Source of the DNA: Heligmosomoides polygyrus polygyrus
Lineage: Eukaryota > Nematoda > Chromadorea > Rhabditida > Heligmosomidae
Direction of reading: 5' to 3'
Length of the DNA: 64,000 nt
NCBI GenBank assembly: GCA_947396885.1
Contig: OX377202.1
Span: 3,968,001 to 4,032,000 of the forward strand
This document shows positions 35,101-43,230 of this stretch, one piece after another. The notes beneath the pieces were generated by a model that ran no database searches, was not told the DNA's origin, and saw nothing but the letters and a program-made list of their open reading frames with translations. Every line of letters begins with the position of its first letter. The first letter of the stretch is position 1. A program made the translations under genes and the position numbers.

Positions 35101-38100
35101 CTCAGTCCGGTGGCAGGCCACGTTATATCGGCTCCAGCTCCCCCGCCCCTGTGGAAGTCCCGATTCTCAGACCCCTCCCCGGCCTTTTTTCGTGGCCCCT
35201 TGGTTTGTCTATGTACGCCTCGCGCTTTTAAGAAAAATCGCTATGTTCACTTTCGTGTTTTGTTATGTAAGGTCTCAAGAGGCCGCGTGATCTACACTAC
35301 GGAAGAAGCGTGAATAAACCTGAGGGACAGGTTTATTACACTAAAGTAAGCTCTTGTTAGCGGTACGTTTTCAGCCCAACCACCTTGACAATAGTAGGAC
35401 AGATGACCGTGACAGTAGAAAACCATTTCAAAAAAGGTTAAATTATCCTGCATCTGCTTCGCTCTAATAGGTTGCAAAGCAAATTCCTGTACAGTTCACG
35501 GGTTAAGGAATGCTAACCAGGGAAGTCTCTCAGGTGTATGTCTAAACTGCGAAAACGAATACTACAGGTAGATTCTCCATCCTTCAATTAGTAGGAAGGG
35601 ATGTTTCATTTTTCAAAATCCTTGAACCCAAGGAAATGGGGCCCCTGAACACCCATTAATGTGTTACACGGTCAGTTTTTAACACGTATGTGCGTGTTGC
35701 ATGTGGAGATAAGAGAAATGGTGAAATACGTCTGGCTCCGCCGTCGAAGCAAGTAGCTCGGCGGTTCAGTGGTAGTGCCAGCGCATCGTAGGCACAGGGT
35801 CGGATGTTCGGTTCCCTGGCCTCGAAGTAATTTTGCATTTTTAGTGTTCATTCCTTTTTTGGTATCATTCACCTTCCCAACTTTCCCTATGCATATATAT
35901 TTCACTATAGGCTGAGAAGTACGTGTTCAGTGAGAGATTTTCATCAGCTGCTCCCTCTATATGCGACACTTTGTATTTTCTGCTGATTTATGATAGGAGG
36001 GTCGCGTGTAGCGCAGTCGGAGGAGTCGCCGGCTGTCGTCTGCACCCGATACCAGGTTTCTGGTTCGGATTTCCCGCCCAGGCCAACCAAGCCTTCCATC
36101 CCTCTGGGGTAGGTGAATTGTTACCAGACGTGTTTGGGGAGGATGAAGCGCTGACTTGTTCATCGGTTGGCCACCGCAAGTCATGGTATGGCCAAATACG
36201 CATTCAACTCGCCTCCACGACATCCCGTAGAAGTAGAATGTGTGGCGCATCCCAAAGGGGATTGAATAACGCTATCCTTTATCTTTTATCCTTTATGATA
36301 GGACCCTTGGCTACATGAAAGAATGGATCTTTTCAACTAGACATGAATAAAGCAATTAGAAGAGCATATAGTGGCACCAGTCACAAGCCGAGAATGGCTG
36401 TTCAGTCAATCTCATGTCATCTAGCATGTGTCCCATATGATCAAAGAAGGGCAACTGATCATTGTACAGGTCCAGTTGTACTCTACTGCCCGTCTAAGGT
36501 GTACAACTAGACACACTGTGATGATGAGCAAGTAGCTACTGCAGTCCCTGCAGGTTAGCGAACATAGGTCACCGTCACATTCTAACGTCTCGCTAGACGG
36601 AGGCACGTTGGTCTTGAAGCTCCTTCGGAGAGCCGACCAATTAAAAGTGTTACATATCGAGATTTTTATCAAAGATAGGGTGCAGAAATATCTTTCAAAA
36701 AGTTGATCGCGATGGTTCGCCGTGACATGAGTGTACACTCCCTTGAGTATGCAATTGTGAAGGATAAATCTGAAGCGGCACTATTGAACTTTCGCGACCC
36801 TTAGCCTTGGTCAAGGTCGAGAAGGGGTAGAAAAAAAACCCACACTTTGCCTGAGGGGTCAACTGGGGCGCTGATCAAGAATATGATATCCATTTTTGAA
36901 ATTTCTGCAGATTACGGTAGTTTTGCATGTGCGCAAGCGATCCCATAGTAAACTTTGAGGCTCCCTAGCTCATTGGGTTTAAGGGCTCTGCAAAATGGAA
37001 CATCCCTTCTTACTATGTGAAGGGTAGAGATTCTCACAGTGGTATTTGTTTTCGCAGTTCAGACATACGCCTGAGAGACTTTTCTGGTAAGCTAGACAGG
37101 ACAAATGAGTGCCAAAGATAGACTTAAGGTAACAAAGCCAATAGAGGGAAGCTGCTGATAGGCATGACACCTTTAAATAACGGGCACATCCTCCACATCT
37201 CCATGGCGCCCTTCTGGAGGTACTGTCCGATCGTGACTTCCATGATGAAGATTGGAACAGCGCCCAGGCTAAAGAATATCGCGTACACGACCAGAAACGA
37301 ACCGCCACCGTTCTTGAAGCATAGATACGGGAAGCGCCATACATTACCTGAAAGTCGAAAGATTAACATCAAAGGAACCTTGATCCAAAATTTACACGAT
37401 CTCGCCATAAAATGGTTAGCAAATTTTTTGTGCTAGGTGGGAGGATTTTCCCAGGTAAATATTTTGGAACGTAACCCTACCAACCTAAAAATTGTGAGGA
37501 TCTATTAATAATAACATAAGCCAGGAGAAAGGAGGACTCTGGAAGCCAACAAGGGCTATCCTCCTAAAGGGTTTAAGAGAATCCCCTTAAAAGACGAGAT
37601 TAACCTCTCTTCGTTGAAACGTACAGATCAAAAACATCTACCTTGGTTTGAAAATGTCCGGTCTAAAATGAAAAGTGTTTATTGTTAAGAAAAAAGGAAA
37701 TAGAGACAATCTCCAAGTTCTCTCTTAGTAAAACCTCGTCATTTTTCTTAGTCTATCAATACTGCTGTGCAAACGAGGTTAGGTGGATCAGTTTTATTGA
37801 GTGGCCTAACGTTTTGACCTGATCGTCGTCTTCGGAGGCCTAAAAGTGGTTCAAGACTTTAGATTTGTTACTTACCCGACCAAGCGCCTTACCCCCCCCC
37901 CCTTTCCGACATCGTTCTAGGTGCCAAAAATGACACTGGTATACTCAGTATAATCAGTGCGAATGACACAGTATGTTTCAGTCACCACTCGACTACTAAC
38001 GGCAGCAGTAGCGACGACGCTTCGCTTCAACGGTGGATCAGCGGGTGAGTTTATTTTTCATGCATTGGGTTTTTCGTTTTGGCACCTAGAACGATGTCGG

Positions 38101-38609
38101 AAAGGGGGGGGGGTAAGGCGCTTGGTCGGCTAAGTAACAAATCTAAAGTCTTGAACCACTTTTAGGCCTCCGAAGACAACGAACAGGTCGAAACGTTAGG
38201 AAGCTCAATAAAACTGATCCACCTAACCTCGTTTAGCACAGCAGTATTGATAGAAATAGAGACAATTCTTTCTTTGTTAATCCTAGTTTCTATTTCTATA
38301 ACCTTGTATACAGAAAGATCTTTTTGTCATCGAACGATTTATGGTGTAGTTTTATTAAGAAATATAATAATTTACCAAGTCCCACTGCGTAAGCGATCAT
38401 ACTCATCAGAAAGTCGAATTTTCCCGTCCATTGGTCTCGTTCTTCTCTTTCTGAATAAGGCGGGTTTGCATGTCTTTCATCTACCACAGGTAGCCGCTTG
38501 CAACTATCCTGCCCTTCCTAGCTACGGATTTTGAAAAAAACAGCTTACGCGCAGTATGTGTCGGAGTTGGGAACTGGCTGTCGTCAACTGGCACCACATC
38601 TTGTCCCAT
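26045..38609 (-). CDS. SLC6 sodium:neurotransmitter symporter (SNF family), 13 exons, 3' end missing
   Basis: This is a sodium- and chloride-coupled plasma-membrane transporter for amino-acid-type substrates or neurotransmitters; the exact substrate is not assignable. Exons, 5' to 3': 38609-38549, 38480-38376, 37347-37171, 34841-34709, 34649-34536, 34474-34342, 32034-31950, 30918-30845, 30788-30709, 28572-28448, 26510-26398, 26337-26215, 26147-26045. Every intron is GT/AG and all phases agree, giving about 475 residues. Seen in order: TM1 [13 protein letters not shown]2 ending [11 protein letters not shown]3, an extracellular loop with the paired Cys of [14 protein letters not shown] and an NLS glycosylation site, TM6 [22 protein letters not shown]7, TM8 with GLAFLAYPE and GLDSQ, TM9, and TM10 with [11 protein letters not shown]11, TM12 and the tail are absent. 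Introns hold a SINE, an RTE remnant, MITEs and a foldback element. Confidence 0.93.
26215..26337 (-). CDS. SLC6 exon 12 (TM8 end to TM9)
   Basis: Encodes [20 protein letters not shown] then [20 protein letters not shown] and Met. The VEGLFTAL(E/T)D segment and TM9 are typical. Acceptor TCTCAG, donor ATG|GTTTCA. Confidence 0.94.
26398..26510 (-). CDS. SLC6 exon 11 (TM8)
   Basis: Encodes [20 protein letters not shown] then [18 protein letters not shown], with the conserved (G)xAFxxYPE loop and the TM8 LGLDSQ motif of the second sodium site. Acceptor TTCCTAG, donor CAG|GTATGT. Confidence 0.95.
26651..26697. repeat. 47-nt near-perfect hairpin with GGGGCC ends
   Basis: GGGGCCGGATTCA and its counterpart TGAATACGGCCCC flank a perfectly symmetric AAGTTACTGCAGTAACTT core. 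The ends match the GGGGCC MITE family, so this may be a nearly fully deleted member. It lies just upstream of SLC6 exon 11, inside intron 10. Confidence 0.8.
26915..27025. repeat. three diverged copies of the satellite box
   Basis: GGTTCAGAAGATGTGTCATC, CGGATTCAGAAGTCGTGTCA and AGATTCAGAAGACGTGTATT repeat at about 38-50 bp intervals. They share the GATTCAGAAGACxTGTC box of the 6.1-7.4 kb satellite, but with shorter spacers. Confidence 0.5.
27690..28310 (-). pseudogene. RTE-type LINE remnant in an SLC6 intron
   Basis: Nucleotide stretches at 27690-27900 (GTCTTCTTCACGATTTCTTC, TGTTGACTTC-like and AACCAGCTGCAGATTGACG) parallel the RTE copy at 61200-61440. Minus-strand frames at 28086-28296 contain [11 protein letters not shown], which corresponds to the reverse transcriptase motif FIDLxKAFD with the catalytic Asp replaced. 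Frames are shifted and stops are frequent. It is an old, inactive insertion. Confidence 0.65.
28448..28572 (-). CDS. SLC6 exon 10 (TM7)
   Basis: Encodes [20 protein letters not shown] then [20 protein letters not shown], the typical TM7 (N-S/G-x-TS-I-x-AGF-xx-FSxLG). Acceptor AATTCAG, donor CCAG|GTGAAT. The next intron (~1.9 kb) contains an RTE remnant in the same orientation. Confidence 0.94.
28800..30650. other. SLC6 intron 9, no further gene supported
   Basis: This stretch is between exons 10 and 9. Frames of 62-138 codons at 29032-29277, 29692-29958 and 30010-30426 were examined. None has a recognised domain and none fits the SLC6 phases. The frame at 30136-30324 overlaps an opposite-strand frame, and neither is convincing. 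Confidence 0.35.
30709..30788 (-). CDS. SLC6 exon 9 (TM6)
   Basis: Encodes [20 protein letters not shown] then FNHNCF and a split Arg, the unwound TM6 segment with the conserved F-(F/Y)-S-(Y/L) and GSHN/GSYN positions that help bind sodium and chloride. Acceptor TTATTAG, donor TTCAG|GTAGGA. Confidence 0.94.
30845..30918 (-). CDS. SLC6 exon 8 (loop 3)
   Basis: Encodes [20 protein letters not shown] then AGTQ, the conserved YYLxPxxxxLxxxxVWxDA(A/G)TQ loop before TM6, with an N-L-T sequon. Acceptor ATTTTAG, donor CTCAG|GTTTGA. Only a 56-bp intron separates it from exon 9. Confidence 0.92.
31150..31620 (-). pseudogene. coding-like remnant in SLC6 intron 7, unrecognised
   Basis: A frame at 31353-31610 ([40 protein letters not shown]) is followed after a stop by coding-like [20 protein letters not shown] and [17 protein letters not shown] in the same direction. 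The style suggests a retroelement or transposon protein broken by stops. I cannot name the family. It is not an SLC6 exon: phases and homology exclude it. Confidence 0.3.
31950..32034 (-). CDS. SLC6 exon 7 (TM5)
   Basis: Encodes [20 protein letters not shown] and LTLEGAGT, the FPY-containing TM5 and the start of extracellular loop 3. Acceptor TTTTCAG, donor ACAG|GTAAGC. It is preceded by a ~2.3 kb intron carrying the 33.3-34.1 kb repeat cluster. Confidence 0.93.
33334..34080. repeat. GC-rich repeat cluster around a MITE
   Basis: TTAGGTATGTTATACTTCGG begins two direct 45-bp copies (33334 and 33379) that end GCGTCGGCGACAGTG. The inverse of the unit appears at 33445-33480 and GTCGCCGACAG boxes recur to about 34050. 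The block is split by a 329-bp MITE, and its outer part looks like an older inverted-repeat element (CACTGTCGCCGACAGCATCA at the right). It lies in SLC6 intron 6. Confidence 0.6.
33486..33814. mobile_element. MITE, Harbinger-like TSD (TTA), 329 bp
   Basis: Terminal inverted repeats AGGCCCATACACACTTCTGC and the complement of GCAGAAGTGTGCATGGGTCT are flanked by TTA on both sides (33483-33485, 33815-33817). The interior is GC-rich, made of GCGACxGCGGCG motifs. Three-base TTA/TWA duplications are typical of PIF/Harbinger elements (established); the assignment to that superfamily is inference because no transposase is present. Confidence 0.8.
34342..34474 (-). CDS. SLC6 exon 6 (TM4)
   Basis: Encodes [20 protein letters not shown] and TM4 [20 protein letters not shown], a close match to the family pattern before and through TM4. 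Acceptor GCTTAG; donor AAAG|GTCTGC is a weak match to consensus but the reading frame and homology define it. Confidence 0.92.
34536..34649 (-). CDS. SLC6 exon 5 (extracellular loop 2)
   Basis: Encodes the variable extracellular loop: [20 protein letters not shown] then [17 protein letters not shown]. It supplies the second conserved cysteine and an N-L-S glycosylation sequon. Acceptor TTCATTCAG and donor GA|GTGAGT are both strong, and the phases fit exons 4 and 6. Without it exons 4 and 6 would still join in frame, so an automated model could miss it. Confidence 0.85.
34709..34841 (-). CDS. SLC6 exon 4 (TM3)
   Basis: Encodes [20 protein letters not shown] and [20 protein letters not shown], covering TM3 with the FYMISSF region near the substrate site, and ending in CDNFW, the first cysteine of the extracellular-loop pair. 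Acceptor ATTTTAG, donor TTCTG|GTATGT. Confidence 0.93.
35754..35830 (+). repeat. tRNA-like Pol III module
   Basis: GCTCGGCGGTTCAGTGGTAG contains an A-box-like block, and TGTTCGGTTCCCTGGC about 50 bp later resembles a B box followed by the descending T stem. I cannot draw a convincing acceptor stem and anticodon, so it is more likely a SINE head or tRNA pseudogene than a working tRNA gene. Confidence 0.45.
35999..36291 (+). mobile_element. tRNA-derived SINE with 12-bp target duplication
   Basis: TTTATGATAGGA at 35987-35998 is repeated at 36292-36303. The head GTCGCGTGTAGCGCAGTCGG, the B-box region GGTTCGGATTT, the body and the CTTTATCTTTTATCC tail are intact. It lies inside the ~2.3 kb third intron of the SLC6 gene, antisense to it. 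Confidence 0.9.
36830..37100. repeat. fragment related to the 10.6-12.6 kb inverted element
   Basis: AGGGTAGAGATTCTCACAGT, TTTCGCAGTTCAGACATACG and CGCCTGAGAGACTTTTC resemble the outer arm at 12540-12605. The preceding AAGGGCTCTGCAAAATGGAA corresponds to the AAAGGAAACATG region. It is diverged and lacks the tRNA-like part. Confidence 0.45.
37171..37347 (-). CDS. SLC6 exon 3 (TM1-TM2)
   Basis: Encodes [20 protein letters not shown], the family signature, followed by TM2 ending [12 protein letters not shown] and the intracellular [10 protein letters not shown] segment. Acceptor TTTCAG, donor AAAG|GTGTCA. This is the most diagnostic exon of the gene. Confidence 0.95.
37753..38253. mobile_element. 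foldback element with 177-bp inverted arms
   Basis: The arms at 37753-37929 and 38077-38253 are inverted copies (CTATCAATACTGCTGTGC at the ends; GGTGGATCAGTTTTATTGAG; a poly-C run near the inner end; GACATCGTTCTAGGTGCC). They surround a 147-bp unique centre. Arm identity is high, differing mainly in a few substitutions and poly-C length. It is inserted in SLC6 intron 2, ~123 bp before exon 2's donor. No coding capacity. Confidence 0.8.
38376..38480 (-). CDS. SLC6 exon 2 (N-terminus to start of TM1)
   Basis: Encodes [23 protein letters not shown], the conserved W-x-x-K/R-x-(D/E)-F-L-L segment leading into the unwound TM1 that forms part of the sodium and substrate sites. Acceptor GGTAG|AT, donor CTTG|GTAAAT. 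The codon for the final Gly is split with exon 3. Confidence 0.9.
38549..38609 (-). CDS. SLC6 exon 1 (start codon)
   Basis: Starts at ATG and encodes a short hydrophilic cytosolic N-terminus ([20 protein letters not shown]). It ends in phase 1 at C|GTAAGC. An acceptor-like TAAATTTAG ends two bases before the ATG, which could be a spliced-leader acceptor or the end of a 5'-UTR intron. Confidence 0.7.
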
Positions 38610-39355
38610 CACTAAATTTACAGGTAATGGTTTCGATCAAAACATCAAGCACCTGCCGCTTCGATGTGTTATTTTCGTCATTTACGTCGAACTATGGATT
38701 ATAAATATGTAACTTCTTTAGGCGATCAAAGGCGCTGATGCCTTAAGGAAACTACTTGAAATACTGTTACCGTTGTGCTGCCGTGTTCTACATAGGGATG
38801 AAGGGATAGAAGTGAGTGCTGGATCAAGATATTTCAAAATTCGGTCCCGTTCACCAGTTTTGATCAACGCTGTTAGTCATTTGGTTATCAGCTCAAAACA
38901 AATGCCATATAAATTTGTTAGTGAAGAAATCTGACTGCTAAGCCACCGCTATTAAAGCGAGAGCGAGATTACAAGAAGACTTTGGCCAGAAAAAAAGTCG
39001 GTGATAACTGAGAGATCGGAAACTTTTAACGATTTTAGATAAGAATTGATGACATATTCGTCTGGGGCGAAACATGAGCCATCAGTCAGACCAACTGCGA
39101 AGCTGTTTGCTTATGAGTGGTAATTGCATTAATACGTATAGGGTCCTATAGATTGCATCTGACCCGATATGAGGAGATTTTACCATCTCATCACCCTATG
39201 CTATCACATAGAATAATTGAAAGCAATATTTTCACTGAAACTAATATGATGTCTGAAAAGGAAAAGTGGAACTATGAGGAGTTCTACTTTCGGGTTTTGG
39301 AAGCGAAGCTCTTGCCAGACGTTTGGCGGTCGGTAGGCCCTCGAACGTCAAGCGT
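38610..39355. other. upstream region of the SLC6 gene
   Basis: This is the candidate 5' flank of the SLC6 gene, between its start codon and a SINE. A 111-codon plus-strand frame at 39117-39452 runs into the SINE and has no motif. No promoter element could be assigned with confidence. Confidence 0.35.
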
Positions 39356-39369
39356 ACACATATATTTAA

Positions 39370-39655
39370 AGGATAAAGGACGGCGTTACTCAATCCCTTC
39401 TGGGATGCGCCAGCGCATTCTACTTCTACGGGATGTCGTGGAGGCGGTTTGAATGCGTATTTGGCCATACAATGACTTGCGGTGGCCAGCCGATGAACAA
39501 GTCAGCGCTTTATCCTTCCCAGACAAGTCTGGTACCAATGCACCGACCCCGGCGGGATGGAAGGCTTGGTTGGCCTGGGCGGGAAATCCGAACCAAGAAC
39601 CTGGTATCGGGTGCACGCGACAGTCGCGCCTCCTCCTACTGCGCTACACGCGCCC
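39370..39655 (-). mobile_element. tRNA-derived SINE with 14-bp target duplication
   Basis: ACACATATATTTAA at 39356-39369 repeats at 39656-39669. The copy is full length and close to the family consensus, with A-box-like TAGCGCAGT and B-box-like GGTTCGGATTT readable on the minus strand. The perfect duplication marks a recent insertion. Confidence 0.92.
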
Positions 39656-39669
39656 ACACATATATTTAA

Positions 39670-40138
39670 GCATGTACAAATAGTACTTGTTATAGCAACA
39701 TGTTGTTTGCTATACGTATTGATTGCGGAAGTATACGCCGATGTTGGATGTGTTCAGGGTTAAATTAATACAAAAATTGCAGCTAGACCCCGTGGGCAGG
39801 AAGTTTCTCACATTTGTTTTTCTATGCGGTTGTAGTATTATAAATCTAGGGCGTACGTATGTATATCTAGTAAAGTTTGTGACCGTAGACGAGATCATGC
39901 ATAGGTTGGGCTCCTTGTTGCCTAAAGGCATAACAGGGGCGCGCAATAGGCAAGCACAGTTCCATCCCGGAACTCATCGCCATATGTAGATCGCACAGCG
40001 GTAATATCCCCACAATGCTGCCATCAGCAACCGTCTCTGAACAATTTCTACCTCTTGATGAATCATGAAATTTGGTCAGTTAGGTTTTCCAGGTTAGATT
40101 TTATGTCAGGATGATGTAAAACGTTTGCAGCAAATATA
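39670..40138. other. no gene recognised
   Basis: Overlapping frames of 78-88 codons on opposite strands (39710-39989) lack motifs. No repeat ends were seen before the mariner boundary. Confidence 0.35.
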
Positions 40139-41391
40139 TTAGGTTCTAAGGAAAGTTCTGGCAGTTTTCGCGCCTCTTTGGTATCAGCTTGCACTAAATT
40201 TGAACGGCTGGACAACTACTCGATAAGTTGTGCTTCTCAGGTAAGGAAATAGCTCTTCTTCTTGCTGAAGTGCTTTTCATGTATTTCTTTAACATTTCTG
40301 ATTTCTGAGGGAACCTTAATTATAGCATGGGCAAGACGGCTTTCCGAACTGTTCTGTTTCACGAATTCAAACGCGGTCGGACGGTGATGGAAACAGTTGT
40401 GAATATAAGCACTGCATGGAGAAAAGGTACCGCTTTGGAAAGAATCGTTTTCGCTGGCTCAGTAAGTTTCGGAATGGAATAGAATCGATTGAAGACGAGG
40501 CACAAGCTGGATGATCATGCCTTGAAGTAAGTAGTCGAAAAGGACCCTCCGCAACCACTCCGGGAGATAGAAAGAAACCTAGAGGTCTCCCATACAGTTG
40601 GTGCTGATCATCTCAAGCACTGGGCGTGGTAAAGAAACTCGACAGGTAGGTGTCCTACAACCTCGCCGAGCAGCAGATACGAATAGAGGTCGCGAGTTCC
40701 CTGATCAGAAGAAATTCTACGGAGCCGTTCCTCCATCGACTTGTCACCTGCGACAAAAATTGGATTTTATATGATAATAAGAGGCGTTCTGGTCAGTGGG
40801 AAAATGTCAACGAATCCCCGAAAACCTTTCTGAAGCCGGATTTGCACTGCATGAAGACAATGATTATGGTCTGGTGGACTGCAGCTGAAATAGTCTACTT
40901 TTCCTTTCTTCCTCCTGGCCAAATGATAACAGCATAGCTGTACTACAAGCAACTGGCAGAAATGTATGCAGAATTGAAGAAAAAGCAGCATTCACTGGTG
41001 AATCGGCATGGCGTGCTACTTCTGCATGACAACGCACGAGCGCATGTTTCGCGGATGGTTCTCCAGAAATTGAACGAACTCCAGGTAGAAACTCTCCCTC
41101 ACCCGCCATATTTGCCAGACCTAACGCCTTTCACTTTTTCGAGCATCTAGATAGTTTTTTTGAAAGATAGTGTTTTAAAAACCAACGTAATGTAGAATCT
41201 ATGTTCCTAGAATTTATTCAGTCTGGATCGTCAAATTTTTATAAAAATGGCATATCTAAGACAGCATCACGTTGGGAGATTCGTGTTGATTCCGATGGTG
41301 CTTACTTTGAATAAAACGGTGCAATTTCAGCTGAGTGATGGTTTTCCAAAAATTGCGTGGAAAAACTGCCAGAACTTTCTTGACAACCTAA
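40139..41391 (+). mobile_element. mariner element, 1.25 kb
   Basis: Inverted ends (left TTAGGTTCTAAGGAAAGTTC; right, read in reverse, TTAGGTTGTCAAGAAAGTTC) both continue TGGCAGTTTT and are bordered by TA at 40137-40138 and 41392-41393. The length is typical for the family. The two ends differ at several positions, so the copy is old. Confidence 0.85.
40326..41150 (+). pseudogene. mariner transposase pseudogene
   Basis: It starts MGKTAFRTVLFHEFKRGRTV, the helix-turn-helix region. Stops and frameshifts follow through about 40650. The catalytic part reads LVTCDKNWILYDNKRRSGQW (first Asp; the usual Glu after it is Lys here) and LLLHDNARAHVSRMVLQKLN (second Asp). The position for the third Asp, 34 residues on, is Thr, and the frame stops soon after. 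A stop also follows PGQMITA. It is inactive by several independent lesions. Confidence 0.87.
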
Positions 41392-41399
41392 TACATTGA

Positions 41400-42650
41400 A
41401 AAAGGTTGCCCATTTCGTACCTGCTAATACGCGCCAGTTACACTAGAATATTTTTATCTTTGTTCTTTTCTTCACACCAGAGTAACAACGCTAGCGATGT
41501 ACAGTATTGGAGCCACTTACCAAGTTGTTTAGCAGCTTCTCGTGAACCGCTCTGTTCTGAAATATATAAAATTTCAAAAAAGACTTGTGAATGTCTTTTG
41601 CTTGCGTAGCTCTGGCAATTAAGTCTAAAATGGTTGACTGGTTCCAGAAGCAACAAAAATTCGCTGACCTTTGAACAACCCTTTGACCCTTAGATCTGGG
41701 CTTGGAGGGCCTAAAATTTAAGTTATTTTCTATCACATATTTGCAGATCAGCGATAGTTCCTGGAGGATGGACCTTGCTTCTCTTCAACCTTCTCTTTTG
41801 ATTCACTTCTTCTATGCTTTTCTTGCCATCCTATTTTCTCTTTTGACTTATCAGGCTTCGTTCCTTGGCTACTAGTGCCACCTTAATACTTAATTATGAG
41901 ATGCATTTAATTCAGCTCTATCACGGCTAAGTATACATTCTTAAGCAAGATATGAGAAGGATCACAACATAATACTGCTAGATGTGAGCAAAGTCAGATT
42001 ATCCACAGATTCTTCACATCTTCGTTAGAAGTACCTTGAAAACAACGATGGAACATATGATCCGAAGACAATTTTGTTCAATTTCCGCAAAGCGGTTGTT
42101 TGAGACGTTGATCACGAAAATAACACCGTTTTTATAATTTCGGCCGACTGCCGTTCGTTTCAGCAGGCATATGTGGGTAGAGATGGTGGGGTCAGAATCT
42201 ATGATTTCATTGAAACTTCACTTGAGGTTATTCAAGACGCCAATCGCGAAAATAAAAGGCGTATGTGTGGCACAAAAAAATCAAATCGGTTCTTACAACA
42301 TGCTTAAGTTCTGCGAACACTGAAAATGTGTTCTATTGCCAATATCTACCGCATATCTATCCACCGTAATGCCAAAACGGATAATTACTATCTCAGCACC
42401 CAAGTATATTCCTGGAAAAAGTTCTGATGAACATTTTTTCGCCTTCAAGAGTGTTAAGGGTACCAACGGATATGACAGTCCTTTCTGTGAAGTTTTCGAT
42501 ACACTCTAAGGGCTATTGCAGCAACGAGCAATGAAAAGGGGCGGAGTTCGATGCTTGTTCCAGCCGCAACGCGGTGAGATAAGATACTAAATAAGATCTG
42601 TGATTTGCGTCCGTTGACGCATCAGCAACAAGGAATAATGGCGATCAAGC
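41400..42650. other. no gene recognised
   Basis: This is 1.25 kb of AT-rich sequence with frames of 67-81 codons at 41406-41736 on both strands. No motif, splice-bounded exon or transposon end was found. Confidence 0.4.
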
Positions 42651-42670
42651 GACGAGAGTGTGATAGCCGT

Positions 42671-42812
42671 ATAGGCCTATTCACACCACCGCTCACCCCA
42701 AGCGAAGCCTAATGATAAGCTTCCATATCGATCGCGCGAAGCGATGAGTCAATATGGGAGCCTATCATTAGGCTTCGCTCGGGGTGAGCGATGGTATGAC
42801 ATAGGCCATAGG
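42671..42812. repeat. imperfect palindrome, ~50-bp arms
   Basis: TATAGGCCTATTCACACCACC then CGCTCACCCCAAGCGAAGCC and AATGATAAGC (left) return inverted as CCTATCATTAGGCTTCGCTC, GGGGTGAGCGATGGTATGAC and ATAGGCCATA. The centre contains ATCGATCGCGCGAAGCGAT. It looks like a small foldback MITE. Flanking duplications are not clear. Confidence 0.7.
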
Positions 42813-42896
42813 GGACGTTCAGAGATGCATCGCTGCGCTGCGCGGCGTTGTGACAAGCTCTCATATCGATTCATCGTGTCGTGCGATCGACCGATA

Positions 42897-43190
42897 AGGA
42901 TAAAGGATAAAGGACGGCGTTACTCAATCCCTTCTGGGATGCAGCAGCGCATTCTACTTCTACGGGATGTCGTGGAGGCGACATGAATGCGTATTTGGCC
43001 ATACAATGACTTGCGGTGGCCAGCCGATGAACAAGTCAGCGCTCTATCCTTCCCAGACAAGTCTGGTACCAATTCACCGACCCCGGAGGGATGGAGGGCT
43101 TGGTTGGCCCGGGCGGGAACTCCGAACCAGGAACCTGGTATCGGGTGCACGCGACAGTCGCGCCTCCTCCGACTGCGCTACGCGCGCCCA
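42897..43190 (-). mobile_element. tRNA-derived SINE with 11-bp target duplication
   Basis: ATCGACCGATA at 42886-42896 repeats at 43191-43201. The copy is full length and near consensus. It inserted between the 42.7 kb palindrome and the tRNA-headed element starting at about 43231, so three repeat families are packed together here. Confidence 0.92.
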
Positions 43191-43230
43191 ATCGACCGAT
43201 ATGGGAGTTTAATACCACGTCACGTCGGGC

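Noticed and set aside
35754..35830. Functional tRNA gene
   Set aside because: Same reason: Pol III boxes without a drawable cloverleaf; kept only as a tRNA-like module.
39433..39683. Open frames of 76-97 codons recurring at nine or more places (for example WPYNDLRWPADEQVSALSF)
   Set aside because: They are translations of the SINE; the same frames recur wherever the SINE does, with stops in older copies.
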